The translations under genes and the position numbers were made by a program. A stretch of DNA of 64,000 nucleotides from Liquidambar formosana (taxonomy: Eukaryota > Streptophyta > Magnoliopsida > Saxifragales > Altingiaceae), in contig CM077823.1 of NCBI GenBank assembly GCA_039720395.1, positions 37,492,536 through 37,556,535 on the forward strand. The letters run 5' to 3'. The first letter of the stretch is position 1, and each line of letters begins with the position of its first letter. A model generated the notes under the pieces. That model saw only the letters and a program-made list of their open reading frames with translations, was not told the DNA's origin and ran no database searches. Positions 10,561 to 23,770 of this stretch are shown one piece after another.

Positions 10561-13153
10561 TGACACAGTTCAACTGAGTTGTCACTTCTTTAATTTATTT
10601 CCATAATTAAGTCCGTTTATGATAAATATTTGCCCTAATAATTCGACGTGTCGCTTAATTGAGGTATTTGAAGAATAATGTATAGAGAAACGACATTGTA
10701 AACTATTTTGTGTAATATGGGGTAGGGGGGCAGAGTTGCTACCAATTTTTTATTTTTTTTTATTTTTTTTATTTTAAGAAAAAAAAAAGGTCTGTTGAAT
10801 ATGTTTCAGGAATCTATGCAACCCTACCCTGTTGTTGAAATTTATATTGATGATCATTATCCAAACTTGTATTGTGTTTTGAAATTTGTGCTGCAATAAT
10901 TAGTGGTTTGAAGCATATCAATCAAGGAGATAGAGTAGGAGACCAATTGAGCGGGAATCGCTCCGGTAGTTGACCGTTGAAATTATAGAGAGAGTTAATT
11001 AAAAATAATGAGACTATGAATATTGGTTGGGAATCCAAGGACATATGTGGGATTTCTTGGAATCACAGTATTGGCATGCACCCACTAACAACCTATAAAA
11101 AGAAAGAGCCGAAAAAAAAAAAAAAAAAATTTTTTTGAATGAGATTGTCAAGTTTCACCAACTCCCCATCCATGGTAGTATGGATATTTAAGAAATTGTT
11201 AGATTTATTGGTTTCATTTACTCATTTTTGTTAATTTGTTTACAGATAAAATGTATCGATGATAAAATTGTGATTAACTTAAAAAGTGAGTCCATTTTTC
11301 TTTGAAAAAGTGGATGCCGCATTACTTGATAAACGAATTTAATGGATGCAGCACAACTCATACATTTATGTAGATTAATATAGCACTAAACTTAGTCTTT
11401 AGTTCTTAGGGGGTTTCAATTTTTAAACCATTGATCAAGATTGATAATTGAAGTATATTTGGCTTCTTTTTTTTTTTTACCACTCTCTCATTGGTTCATT
11501 CTCATTCAACGTGGCAGCCTATATGGCATATCATGTCAATCAACTTTTAAAACACAAAATGGTTGCAACACATATGGCATGTCACGTCAACCAATTTGTT
11601 GACGTGAGGCATGCCACATTGGCTATCTCAGGAGATGGAAATAGAGCGAAGAGTATTGCTCATAAGTACATAAGCAAGTTAGAAGCAAGTTTCTTAAACA
11701 CAGAGCATCCACACAAAATCGAAATCAAAACCTCTACCTGCAAACACCATACCCCTATTGGAATGAGAAATGCCATTAGACGAAAGGGCCTTTTGACAAG
11801 CTTCCTGAATTCATTAAATATCCTTGACTTAAACCAGATTTAGCAGAATATTATAATAGCTTAATTTTGGTATTTGCATTTTTTTTGCAAATCAGTACTG
11901 TTTGGTTAACATTTTTGAAGTATTTTTATTGGTTGTGACTTGTGAGCTTATGTCTAAATTTGGCAAATTACCAAAATCATCCTACTCAATGAGGTGTCTT
12001 CAACTCTCCATAGTCTTAATTATTTTTATTTTCTTGATGGAATTATGAAGCAAAATATAAAGAATAATTCGAAGTACAGTCATTTACTAATAAAATATAC
12101 ATTTGAAATAGGGGACTTTGGCCACAAGTCCATAAAGTTGGACTTGTGCAGCTATAAGTCTATCATAAAATCTTATGTAGCCAAAGGTCCCTCTTAGATA
12201 TTTTCAGATGATATTACCCCTTCATATTATGTAGCAAAAGATTCTTCTTAGAAAGTTACATATAATCAATGTAATTTTTTTTTTTTTAATTTTTTTATAC
12301 ATAATTTTATATTGATCATTAATCTTTTCCCTAATTTTTCCCAAAAAAAAAAAAAAAAAATCAATTAAATCTAGGTAAACATCTACTAGTAACTGAAGTA
12401 TATACTGAACCCATAGAAAAACAGTTACATGAAAATAATTACTTCTAAGTCAATTGTGGCTGAATTTTAGTCACAAAATATTTAAATCTTACAAATTTTT
12501 AGTTTCAAACACATCAATTTAACTGATTCAATAATTATATCTAATAAATTTAATAATTTTGTATGGGAAATTGTACAAAATTGAACCCACATTAAAATAG
12601 TTACATGTTTATTTATTTTAAAACCGATAATGTAAATATGTAATCAATGTAACTATTTTTTTTTTATATATAATTTTATTTTCATCATAGGCCTTGTTTC
12701 GAAAGACTCAACGAATAGATTTCAAATATATAAATTTTATTGGAAATCGATATCTAAATTGAAAGTTATGTCATTTTAAAATTTGAAAACAAAAAATAAC
12801 ACTTTAGGATAAACTTGACTTTATGCATTTACCACGGTTACAAAAGTAAACTCATTTTACTTAAAAATGGACTTATGATTACATAAGTTTGCTGCATAAA
12901 CTTATACCTTTATAAGTACTATCAAAATAGACTTTTCGTTAATTTCACCTTTGAAATATTGTATAGGATATCTTTCATAGAGGTTCTTTATGAAAAGAGA
13001 GCGTTGACCTGTTGAGATATGAAAACGACACGTGGACGCAATCTATGGGCTTAGTCATTAATTAATCCACCTAATGACCTAAAGATCATATGCAGAGAAA
13101 CAAAATCTATATTAAAAAAAAAAAAAAAGGAAAAAAATGGATGGTATGATCTC

Positions 13154-13590
13154 AATATGACTCTATATGACAAAAAAAAAAAAAAAAAAATCGTTTTGGG
13201 GGAATTTTAGATTGATCGAGCTCTTAAAAAATAATTACAGTTCTATACCAATTACTACTAACTTTCTTATAAATGACTACTAACTTAACTAACAATGATC
13301 ACTAATTATAATTATTTAACAGTAGCCCGACCAATAAAAAATTCCTCCCATATCTTTTTGTGGGTTTTCTTAACGTGTGCCTTAAGGGCATATGACTCTA
13401 TATGACAAAAAAATATTCATTTAGGAGAATTTTAGAATGATGGGGCTCTTAAAAAATAAAATTCTATACAAAATTACTACTAACTTAACTAACAATGATT
13501 ACTAATTATAATTATTTTCTGGTTGCCCGACCAATCAAAAATTTCCCTTACATTTTTTTGTGGGTTTTCTTAAATTGTGCCTTAAGGGTA
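13154..13590. repeat. Two-copy tandem repeat, about 200-240 bp units
   Basis: Each unit runs from 'tatgactctatatgac' through 'actactaacttaactaacaatga', 'cccgaccaat-aaaaatt' and 'ttgtgggttttctta' to 'gtgccttaaggg'. The first unit is at about 13154-13393 and the second at about 13391-13590. Confidence 0.8.
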
Positions 13591-13768
13591 TATATTAAGT
13601 TGTAATTAATGATCAAATCATTACATTGAAAAATGATGAAAATACATTGTAAATGGTAAAATTTGTTTAGGAAAAATGTGAAAATGCTTGGAAAACAGTG
13701 AAAATACTTTTTTTTTTTTATGTAATGATTAAGTCATTAATTACAGTTTAACAATATTAAAAAAAACC
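13562..13768. mobile_element. MITE, GGGTTTTCTTAA terminal family
   Basis: It starts with gggttttcttaa, followed by gtgccttaaggg, and ends with a degraded inverted form (aatattaaaaaaaacc). Internally it has paired phrases (taatgat-aa-tcatta). Related copies are at 20258-20490, 63945 to the edge, and a fragment at 18783-18858. Its class is not assigned. Confidence 0.55.
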
Positions 13769-14124
13769 TTTTTTTTTTTATACTGAAATTGTTTGTGCTG
13801 TGAAATTATTTTCAGTAAAATTTATTGATCGTTCAATATTTTGAGTATTCAGAGAGAACTAATCTCTCTCTCTCACGTCAGGCATGTAGCCTGATTCAAT
13901 GTTCATGAAGATAATGGCTCATTAGTCGAGATTATGGACTAAAATGAGTCAAACAAATCACTAAAATAATGTATAGGAAAAATAATTTCAGATCAAAGAG
14001 GTGTGATATCTATTTGCGGCTTCAACGGCTCCTGTTGTTTAAATTATCTTATCGCTATCCTAGTCAACACTCAAAAACTGTACCCTTCTTTTTGGACGGT
14101 CACGTGTGTACACTCAAATGGGTA

Positions 14125-16720
14125 AAAGAAATTAATTTTCCTAGGCCAAATATGTTTGTGCCAGTTCACACCTCGCAATAACCACATAATTGTAATATTT
14201 GTATGTGTCCATCTTCCATCTTCTTCTTCTTCTTCTTTTATTTTATTTTATTTATTTTCTTTAAGAATTTTTTTATTTTATTTTATATATTTTATTTAAG
14301 AAGGCATAATTTGCAAGTGTCATGTAGTCTAAGGGCATTTCTCTTCTTTCTCTTTCTTTATTTTATTTTATTTTATGTTTATATTTTATAGGCAGTCTCG
14401 AATTTCACATGGACCCTCAATCTTTTGTATTTATATCTTTTGCACTTGTCTCACACGAATTTCCTCTATCAAATGGACATCAAAGCTTAGTGGGGTCAAT
14501 ATGGTCCAAAAAAATTTAAAAAAAAAACTTTAAAAAAATGCCACTATGGTCATCCCCTTCTATGCTTTTCTCTTAACAATAAAAAACCCAACTCTATCCC
14601 CCCAAAAAATTAAATTTAAATTGCCAAAAATGAAAACAACTAATTACAAACAAATAAATTATAATTGAAGAGTGAGGGCGTGCGATACTTGTCTTGGATT
14701 AGCAATTTGCAAGGAGGTCCTTACACATGACTGTAAAAAGGCAAAGTGGACCCGTTGCCATGTTTGATAGATCAGCCCATCTTTTTTGACCCGAGAAGAT
14801 ATAACAAAAATTGAGCCACAATTAGACCATTCAAAGAACAATGAATCTTTGCTTACGGATCCCACTCAGTTCTCATCCCACTTGTTTGTATATTTTCTCA
14901 CTGACTTGCTTGACTTATAAATTAAATATTTGTAATTTTGGTCCCTATAAATTAAAAATGTACTTTTAACATATAGCCATGGAAACGGGGTCGGAGGTCC
15001 ACATGCATGTTATAATTATCTTCCCCGCATCAATTTTTTTTCCTCATGTGCCGTGCACAAGCGCATGCATGTTTTATTTTTATTTTTATTTTTATTTGGA
15101 CAATACTTGACTCCTCATAGTAGACGAGCAACTCCTCTCCTCCCTCCCACTTATATGAAAAAAAATTTAATAAAATAATTTATCTAGATAAGTGAAAAAC
15201 TTCTAAAAAATTTATCTAGATTATGCTTAGACCGGTAGTTTAATTCATTGATCATAGTCTTTCATTGTATGAATTACCCATGTAGTTTAATTACACCAGA
15301 ACCTATACTAACCAACAAAATTAAAATAAATAAATACATAAATAAAAACCGAACTCCACATAATCTCTATTCATTTAATAGGTTGAACTGTTAAACCCAA
15401 AATTTTATATTTTAAGAAGGGCAGAGATACTATACTTAGGCTGCAAGATTGAAAACTATTTCTTCATCTTTGTAGGAACACAACAAATCTCCACCCACTA
15501 TAAATGCATGCATATTTAATAGGGATAAAGAACTTGAGGGAGCTAAGCTTCCTACAATAAGCTAGGAAATGCTGTTGGATCACAAGTTCATTATGCAGCG
15601 TAGTTTAAAAGAATATTTAATGGAAATGTAAAATTTTTTTTGGGGGGGGGGGGGGGGGGGTGGGTTTTAAAATTGAGATGTGTAAATTTCCAAATAAAAT
15701 AAAATAAAATAATTAATTACTAAATTAAACAAAATAAACAATAATTAGAGAGAAGGTGGGGGTGGTGTTTGCAGTAAAGGGGTAGGGACCATAAAAGTCG
15801 AAGTGGACCCATCCTATAACTGATACATCAGCTCATCTTTGTTGACCCAAGAAAAGAGAGAGATTTTGAGCCACAATTGGACAAATTTCAAATTTAAAGG
15901 AATTGAATCCAGTCGGTGCCCATGTCCCTCGTGTTTGTATCTTTTCTCACTCACTTGCTTGACTTTTAAGATGAAATTTTTATTGTAATTTCGGTTCATA
16001 TATAAAAATGCAATTTAAACAGTCACATACAGAAAACGTGGTCGACATGCATCTTGTTATTATCTTCCTCTTGTGTGTGAGAGTTTTTTGTATTTGTCCT
16101 TGTGCTTTTTCTTTTTGTTTTTGTTTTTCGTTTTTGTGGTCAGAGTGGGGTGTGGGCGTTTTTGGTGGCAATGGAACTTTCAACATCCACCCGAGAGCTT
16201 CAAATATTGTCTAACCATTATATACCCAAACCCAAAAAACATAATTTTTTTCTCAAACTTACCTTAATTGAAGGCACAACCCAAGTCTAAATTCGGCCAC
16301 TTAGAATTGCTTTATTTTTATTCTAAATTTTGTGTGTGAATATGTATCAAGGACTTCATCTTAAGAATCGCTTAGAGAACCGAAAAACTCGAGGCCGGTC
16401 GTGATCATATTCTTCCATATATTGTTAATGTGAAAATGAAATGATATGTATAGCATATTAGTTTTTGCTCCATCTGTGTAGGAAGTTAGGAACACAACAA
16501 ATATGCACCCACTATAAATCCCTATTAGATGGGGTGAAAGGACTCGTGGGACCACAGCATACCAAAATAAAAGGGAAGCATAAGACACCGTTGAAACCAC
16601 AAGGTCATTCTAAATGCAGCATAGATTAAGAGAATAATTAAATTAAGAAATGCTGTTCGTTGATGGCTGCTTCAATGGCGACCCACCTAAGCAAATTCAA
16701 TTTTATTTATTTTTATATAG
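14125..16720 (+). repeat. Duplicated block, unit 1 copy of 59707-63850
   Basis: This is a non-coding block collinear with 59707-61300 and 62900-63850. In unit 2 a MULE is inserted at the point matching about 15755. The block itself contains an internal imperfect duplication: 14680-14960 resembles 15770-16000 (gtggacccatcc/gttgccatg, tttgacccgagaag, cttgcttgactta). The frames at 16008-16290 are purine/pyrimidine-biased and not convincing genes. Confidence 0.75.
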
Positions 16721-19300
16721 ATAAATTAAACATCATAGAGGCTGCCGATGTTATCTCGATCGTTCTTCCAAACTGATTTTGTATCTTTTTATTTGGAAGG
16801 ATGCCTTGTAAAATAATCGAAATGTAAAGCTGAAATCGCTCTTTGTTGTATAAAACAAAAAGTGCTTAAAGGAAGAAATTTGCTCCGAGTTTGCATTGTT
16901 TATTGAAAGATGTGTCACCCAAAAGTGACCCTTTTTATTTTTTTTTTTGGTGATAGATTTTTGGTATATGTAGAATAGGAATAGGAAAATATTACTTTTC
17001 TTTACATTTTCTGCGACTTTAACATGTCATCTCAAAATAGTGTGTTATTGAATATTGATGTAACATTGACATGATGCTTGTCGACCAGTGATGATATTAT
17101 ACTGAGTATTAGCAACTGCCATGTCAATTGAGAAGAATGCAATATTGCATCGGATAAGGAACGAATGAGGAACATGGGTGGGGGGAGAATTTATCTTATG
17201 AAGGGTTTATAAACAACGAGATGGGTCAGAGGTCTAAAAATCTAATTGGAAAAGAAGAAAATAATACGACATTCACTTTTTAAAAATATGAAAGGCTCAA
17301 TCTTTTTTATTGGTTACAATCTTATTATTAACACAACAAATAAATTTAGGTAAATAAAAGCAGTAACTTCTCTCTTAACATTTGAGATTAGTACCATCCT
17401 ATCGGGTTAGCCTATGATGACTCATCGGGTTGTCTTAGTAAAAATTAAAAATACATTATTAGCATTCCGTTGAAAACTTCCCATCTTCCTCACTCTCTCT
17501 AACTTGAGGAAAGTAGAATAAAGTCTCCCCCTATCATTTTCCATAATTAAACAAGACAAATAAAATATAGGCAGTTGGTGGCTTTAAGTTATGGAGTTCA
17601 ACCATTTCAAGAATGTATCATCTCTCTCTAGTGCAGCTAGCCTAGACTGATGGGCCACAAAACAATCCCAAAATAAAAAACTTAGAGCTCAAGGTTGCCA
17701 TGATATTGCTGACTATGATGGACCATTATCATCCTCCCCAACATTATGGGCAAAGTCATTAAATCAGATTCAGTTCCTTTGCAGCTGAACAAGGAAGATT
17801 ACAGCTCCTTTACAGCTGGAGAAGCCTGCAGTTTTCGTACTGGCACATCTTGTCTATTCCCAAACCAAAATATTTAAAATTTAAATATATTTAAATTAGA
17901 TTGACCCACATATACTAATCAAGGTGAAAAATTTGTTCCAATACTAATTTAATGAAAGAGAATATACAACCAAACTCTAAAAGTTTTTTTAACTGGAATG
18001 ATATATAATTTTTTTGTATATCATTTAATGTATATTAATCGAGTAGTTGAATAAATGGTCCTGGGCGTGAGAACGTGGGTAGCTTGGATTGGACATGAAA
18101 ACAAATTTATTTTACAAATAAAGCAGTAGAATTATATCCCTTCTGCATTGGAAGAAGCCTGATCAAAAAGAACTTTCGTGCAACTATGACACTGGCTAAT
18201 AAGGACTAAGCATAATGCGATTGTGAGGCCAAAAAATAATTTAATTATCTCATTTTACTTAATTCTCATTGACCTATAACACTACGTGGCCGTGTCATCG
18301 TTGTATGGAAGTTTTTCTCCATTCAGTGAATCATGGCAACATGATATTAAAAATAAATTAAAAAAAGAAAAAAAGAAAGAAGGGGCATGCAAAGACAAAA
18401 AGCACTTCAACATCAGTATTGAAAGTCAGTTCACATCTTGGCCATAACCCTAGGGCCACGAAATGGCCAATTTGCATTTGCGACAATTGTATATATAGCG
18501 AGAGAGAATTGATCATCTGCAGCATGTCGTACGTGCAGTGATTGTAATCATATGTGATTGTGCAAATGTATGAAAATCATGTGTAACAATTGTGCGACAT
18601 GCCAACATCACATGAGTCATGATCAGAATTATTGAAAGTGTCTAATCTGTAAGTTTTAAGTGTTGTTAAAATAAAATAGCTCTTAATTTTTTTATTTTGG
18701 TTGTTGTTATGAAGCTCTTAATTAATTTACGAGTAAAATAATACTTATCGTGTATGATAAGCAAGAGTGGAGTATATAATCATGTAATGATTAAATTATT
18801 AATTACAGTTTAACATGTTCTCTAAAAGCACACATTAAGAAAACCCATAAAATTATAATACGCTCTCTCCACTTGTGGGATAGCTCTTAATTTTTTTATT
18901 TTTGGTTGTTGTTATGAAGCTCCTAATTAATTTTCGAGTAAAATGATATTTAATCATGTGTGATAAGCAAGAGTGGAGTTTATAATCAAATGGTTGGTTG
19001 AACAAAATGTGGATCTTGACTTTCATAGATGATCGACTTTTGATATATGATCATTATGAAATTTGACGTGCATGGCCTATATGGGACTACCAAATTCAAC
19101 AATAGATTTTACAAACTGGAAGTTACATAAAAAGTTACTGAAAATTATGTATGAAATTCTGTTCCCTAATTATAATCATTTTTAGTTACATGATTATAAT
19201 TAATACACGCGCACGTGTAGATTAACTCGGTGGCTTGCAATGAATTACAGGATTAAATCAACTAACAATATCCCTTTGTCCTTTTTTCTTGGTGAAAAGA
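16721..19300. other. Intergenic DNA with a split tandem repeat at 18680-18983
   Basis: No gene is visible. A roughly 100 bp phrase (tagctcttaatttttttatttt, ggttgttgttatgaagctc, gataagcaagagtggagt) occurs at about 18680-18778 and 18882-18983. The two copies are separated by a fragment of the GGGTTTTCTTAA MITE family (18783-18858, 'agcacacattaagaaaaccc'). Confidence 0.6.
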
Positions 19301-19309
19301 GGACCCTAA

Positions 19310-19700
19310 CAAAGCTCACTACAATTGTCCATTACAGACGTACTGGAGCTATAAATTAAAACACCCTTTGCATCGGCATTAAGCCAGTTAACCAAAAAAT
19401 TAGGAGGTTCATCAAACACAATACAACCATTATTAACCAAATTCACCAATCTAGCAAAGATAGCAGCGCATTGATTCCCCTTCCAAAACGCCCTTTCTAG
19501 CAAAGGATATTCCCGCATTGGTTTTTCCTCCCAAAAAAGTGTGTTCAAATTTTAATTTCAAAAGTTTTTCCAATAGCCACCTGCAATCATATGTAATGGA
19601 TCTCAAAGGCGGGAGTCGGAGGTACATCACCTTTAACAAGCTAATGGTCAACAGCAGTATTGCATCATCAATATACGTGATATCGCATATCATTTTATTT
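19310..19700 (-). mobile_element. LINE RNase H domain remnant
   Basis: On the minus strand one frame gives a phrase like the end of a plant LINE RNase H domain (YDCRWLLEKLLKLKFEHTF). Another frame continues with GNQCAAIFARLVNLV, FDEPPNFLVNWLNADAKGV. The two frames are needed together, so there is a frameshift near 19545. No other LINE domain is nearby. This is a short dead fragment. Confidence 0.65.
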
Positions 19701-20711
19701 ATTTATTTCAGGAGGTTAAAAGGGTTCGGCAGAGGGGGGCTGCATGCCATTTGATCATAATCTGATTTAAAATTACGAGAAATTAAAGATGATAATTTAG
19801 TAGTTTTAACAATGATTCTCTCCATCCTATATATATAGATAGGTCTTATTTGATAAATTATGCAGTTTAAGAAAAAATATCATTTCATTGATTCATCAGT
19901 TATTAAACTCTATTTTTCCAAAAGTACATCCTCTTACTTTTTGTTGGGTTTTGTGTTAAAAGTAACAAATAGTATATATAACTTTTGCAATTAATCTTTT
20001 AAGTGTAAAAACTACGGAGTATATCTGTTTTCTAATCATTGGTACATGTGTCAATGTGTGTGTATATACTATATATAGTGTTTATCAGATTAGCACGTGT
20101 TAATATAAGTTACATTAGTATTATGCATTGAGAGTTGTACTCCGTATATTAATCCATTGTACCTTGTAATCCACTAATATACAAAGTATAACCCCTAATG
20201 TAGGTGTTGATATAATTTATCACTTAATCATCATCCTATATATATATATATATACATGGGTTTTTTTTAATAAGTGTCCTTGGGGGACACAGGTTAAGTT
20301 ACATTTAATGCAACTATCATTACATTAATAAGAAATGTATTTATATATATATATATATATATTTTAACATAATCATATTTTTTAAAGCAATTTGCACCAT
20401 TCGTTATGCATTTTCATTATTTCCTATATGATGATTGTATCATTAATTGCAACGTAACATATACCCTTAGAGCACACATTAAGAAAATCTATCATCGCCT
20501 TGACTTTGTATTTATTAAATTTGGTATTTCCAAAAGTATCATCTCTTACTAATTGTTATTGGGTTGTGTGAAAAGTAATTCTTGAAATAAGAAAGGGTAT
20601 TATAGGAAAATAAAAATAAATAAATAAATAATTTGACTTTTCAAAATAACCAAACAAATATTTTAGGACAAAATAATTTCCAAAAATGACTTATTTTTGT
20701 GGGATGGAATA

Positions 20712-20747
<36 letters not shown>

Positions 20748-21718
20748 TTAATTTTTAATTTTTATTTTTGCTATCACTGTGAGGTGTCTGGCCTTTGGCC
20801 TTCATTGGTTTTAAATAAAACTACCAACTACTTGAGATTGCAATTAGTTGAAAAATTCTGAATGGATGATTGGCCCCTATGAAGTGCGAAGAGTTAAAAC
20901 AAGTACCTACGCAAACACATGCAAATGATTGAGTTTTGGCTCGCAACAAAGCTAAGGTCCTGATCGAGCAACTACTAGTCCGATCTATCGACCTAATCCA
21001 AACAACACAAAAACAGAAAAGGAAGTCAGATTTATTTTAATTACATAATTGGAAAAAATATTAAATCTTATCTGCACCGTTTGATTGCACTTTTTAAAAG
21101 AAATTTTTTTAAATAATAAAAATTATTTTTTACTTTCTTACCTTTTGTTTTTAAGCAAAAGCAACAAAAATAAAAATGTGTTTAGTAAAATTGATTTCGT
21201 CGGTAATTTTTTAGACGTAATAAAAAACTCTACCAAATCATCGTTGTCTAAACGGAAGTTTAAGATAGGCATAACTTTTCTTAATCATAAATTTTTCGAG
21301 TTAATGTCAAACTTGTCCAAAAAAAAAAAAATGTCTTTTAGAAGTAAATCTTTATTGTTTTTGTTTAAAATCAAATATTTTATTTTTTTTTTACTTTTTA
21401 AAAGTTCTTTTTATTTTCTCTAACCAATTAATGTTTTTTGTTTTTACAATCTTTTGCTTTCAAAAATTAAAAAAATCTTAAAATAAGTACAATCAAACCG
21501 TGCTTATTATTTATTTCATGTCTCAAAATTGAAAGTTCGAAATATACGTGGTTTTGGTAGCCAGTGAAAATGAGTTACTCTTCGCTATATTACCCAAAAA
21601 ATGAAAAAGAGTTACTCTTTATTACTCCGTATAATTATTATTATTTAAGTTGGTTACGTGAAGCACCAGTCGTAGACTGTATGGTCTAGTGGGTGATGGG
21701 TGACGTAGGCGTCGTGTC
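19701..21718. other. Upstream region of transporter gene A; MITEs and AT repeats
   Basis: No gene is visible. It contains long AT microsatellites (about 20238-20255, 20343-20362, 20708-20732), the MITE at 20258-20490 and a degraded MITE at about 20520-20715. The open frame at 21085-21423 is lysine/phenylalanine-rich from A/T-rich DNA and is not called. The last few hundred bases presumably hold the promoter of gene A. Confidence 0.55.
20258..20490. mobile_element. MITE, GGGTTTT-TTAA terminal family
   Basis: The left end reads 'gggttttttttaataagtgt' followed by 'ccttgggggacac'. The right end is the diverged reverse complement (agagcacacattaagaaaatc). The inner flanks 'acatttaatgcaac' and 'attaattgcaacg' also pair. 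The same left end appears at 63945 at the window edge. Confidence 0.6.
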
Positions 21719-21726
21719 TATATAAG
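21719..21726 (+). promoter_or_regulatory. TATA box of transporter gene A
   Basis: TATATAAG is followed by 'caagcaa', 171 bp upstream of the ATG. It is conserved at the same distance from the uORF in the orphan copy (25247-25254) and, as TATTTAAG, in gene B (26927-26934). Confidence 0.7.
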
Positions 21727-21774
21727 CAAGCAATTGTCCTCAGCTTCACACACACTGCACAGCAGGCTCTGGTA

Positions 21775-21786
21775 ATGGCCATTTGA
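21775..21786 (+). promoter_or_regulatory. Three-codon upstream ORF, Met-Ala-Ile-stop (gene A)
   Basis: ATG GCC ATT TGA in the predicted 5' leader, about 115 bp before the main ATG. The same minimal uORF is present in all three 5' ends of the cluster, with a synonymous change (GCG) in one. Confidence 0.6.
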
Positions 21787-21814
21787 ATCACCAAACCATA
21801 CTCCAAACACTAAC

Positions 21815-21815
<1 letters not shown>

Positions 21816-21884
<69 letters not shown>
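21816..21884 (+). repeat. (CT)n-(AT)n microsatellite in the 5' leader of gene A
   Basis: A CT run (about 21816-21851) is followed by an AT run (about 21853-21883), ending six bases before the ATG. The orphan exon and gene B have the same arrangement but much shorter (25341-25365 and 27028-27048). Confidence 0.9.
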
Positions 21885-21889
21885 CAGCG

Positions 21890-23770
21890 ATGGCTGACCA
21901 GAAAACTGATAACAAGGCCATCTCCGGCCAACTGCAGAAAGGTATCCATGATTTTGATCCTCCAAAAAAACCACCAACAAACAAGTATGCTTTTGGCTGT
22001 GCAATGCTAGCTTCCATGACTTCAATCTTACTGGGTTATGGTGAGTTTTCTTCAACCTTTTTGGGTCTTTCTCATACACAATCCTCCTGTAATTTTCCAT
22101 TTATCTCAATGAACACCATATCGTGGAGTTCGAGTACAACCACAAAAGTATGGTGTTTAATTTCTTCCTTTTTATTAAAAAAAAAAAAATCCATTTATAA
22201 ATATATTACTGAGATTTTTCCTCGAGAACGATTTTTCTGGGGAATATTTTTCCATTTCCAAATGGAAATAATTATCTTAATCATAATTTTATAAACCATG
22301 TATTCATTGCTTCGTGGTGCTTCAGATATTGGTGTCATGAGCGGAGCAGTAATCTACATAAAAAAGGACCTCAAAATCAGCGACACAGAAGTAGAAGTCC
22401 TCGTCGGCATCATCAACCTCTATTCCCTCCTCGGCTCAGCCGCCGCCGGTAGAACCTCCGATTGGATCGGCCGCCGCTATACCATTGTCTTCGCCGCCGT
22501 CATCTTCTTCGTCGGCGCACTCCTCATGGGATTCGCCACCAACTACGCCTTCCTCATGGTCGGCCGCTTCGTTGCCGGCGTCGGCATCGGCTACGCCCTC
22601 ATGATAGCTCCCGTCTACACCGCCGAAGTCTCGCCGGCGTCGACACGTGGCTTCCTCACCTCATTCCCCGAAGTCTTCATCAACGCCGGAATATTACTCG
22701 GCTACATCTCCAACTACGGATTCTCCAAGCTCTCCCTCCACTTAGGCTGGCGGATGATGCTGGGCGTAGGAGCGGTCCCGTCGGTGTTTCTAGCCCTCGG
22801 CGTACTAGCCATGCCGGAGTCGCCGCGTTGGCTCGTCCTGCAGGGCCGACTCGGTGACGCGAAGATAGTTCTCGACAAAACCTCCGATTCCAAAGAGGAG
22901 GCTCAGCTACGACTCGCCGATATAAAAGAGGCAGCTGGAATACCCGAAAACTGCACAGACGACGTCGTTCAGGTCCCCAAACGCAGCCACGACGAAGCTG
23001 TATGGAGAGAATTACTCCTCCACCCTACCCCAGCCGTCCGTCACGTTTTAATTGCAGCCATCGGTATTCACTTCTTCCAGCAATCATCCGGCATAGACGC
23101 CGTCGTTTTATACAGTCCAAGAATATTCGAAAAGGCCGGAATCACAGACGACAACCACAAGCTACTCGCCACCGTAGCCGTTGGATTCGTCAAGACTACC
23201 TTCATCCTCGTTGCGACCTTTTTGCTTGATAAGATCGGACGGCGCCCGTTGCTCCTCAGCAGCGTCGCGGGCATGATCATTTCCCTTTGCGGCCTCGGGA
23301 TTGCGTTGACGATCATCGATCATGCGGACGAGAAACTGATGTGGGCCATCGTTCTGTGCATAGCCACCGTATTATCGTACGTCGCGTTCTTCTCGATCGG
23401 GATGGGTCCCATCACGTGGGTGTACAGCTCGGAGATCTTCCCGTTGAGGCTACGCGCCCAAGGGTGTAGTATGGGAGTGGCGGCGAATAGGGTCACCAGT
23501 GGGGTGATTTCCATGACTTTTATTTCACTCTACGAGGCCATCACCATTGGCGGGGCCTTCTTCCTCTTCGCGGGAGTCGCATCGGTCGCTTGGATGTTCT
23601 TTTATATGATGCTACCGGAAACACAGGGTAAAACCCTTGAAGAGATGGGGGCCTTGTTTGGTCATTCCACTTGGAAATCACCGAACAAGTATCAGAACTA
23701 CAGCAAGGAAGATAACGGTAACGGTAAGGGGAAGGATAACGGACAGATTCAGTTAGGGACTAACGGGTAA
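21890..23770 (+). CDS. PLT: Polyol/monosaccharide transporter, PLT5-like (gene A)
   Basis: This predicted plasma-membrane MFS sugar porter co-transports polyols or monosaccharides with protons. Exon 1 is 21890-22040, the intron 22041-22325 (GTGAGT...CAG) and exon 2 22326-23770. Together they give 531 residues, normal for the family, with codon 51 (Asp) split by the intron as GY-D-IGVMSGA. Motifs in order: GRTSDWIGRR (92-101), PESPRWL (214-220), the substrate-site block QQSSGIDAVVLYSP (302-315), DKIGRRPLLL (352-361), GPITWVYSSEIFP (411-423) and LPETQGKTLEE (480-490), followed by a hydrophilic Asn/Gly/Lys tail. The hydrophobic pattern fits 12 membrane helices. The start is chosen because all three copies share MAD-K at this ATG. 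Exon 2 is strongly GC-rich against an A/T-rich background. The exact substrate cannot be told from sequence. Confidence 0.93.

Larger units (their letters stand above)
10561..14124. other. 3.5 kb present in unit 1 but absent from unit 2
   Basis: Unit 2 passes directly from the counterpart of 10560 to the counterpart of 14125 (near 59690-59707). This segment is therefore an insertion here or a deletion there. It is very A/T-rich. The open frame at 11448-11843 has no recognisable domain and an unconvincing composition. The segment includes the tandem repeat at 13154-13590 and a MITE at 13562-13768. No terminal repeats were found for the segment as a whole. Confidence 0.65.

Noticed and set aside
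11448..11843. 131-codon plus-strand frame in the unit 1-only segment
   Set aside because: No domain or start context is recognisable, and it lies in non-duplicated A/T-rich DNA. Coding potential cannot be supported.
21718..22100. Minus-strand frames across the gene A leader
   Set aside because: They read through the CT/AT microsatellite and antisense exon 1, with no independent support.
22462..22857. 131-codon plus-strand frame rich in Arg/His
   Set aside because: Out-of-frame shadow of the GC-rich exon 2 of transporter gene A.
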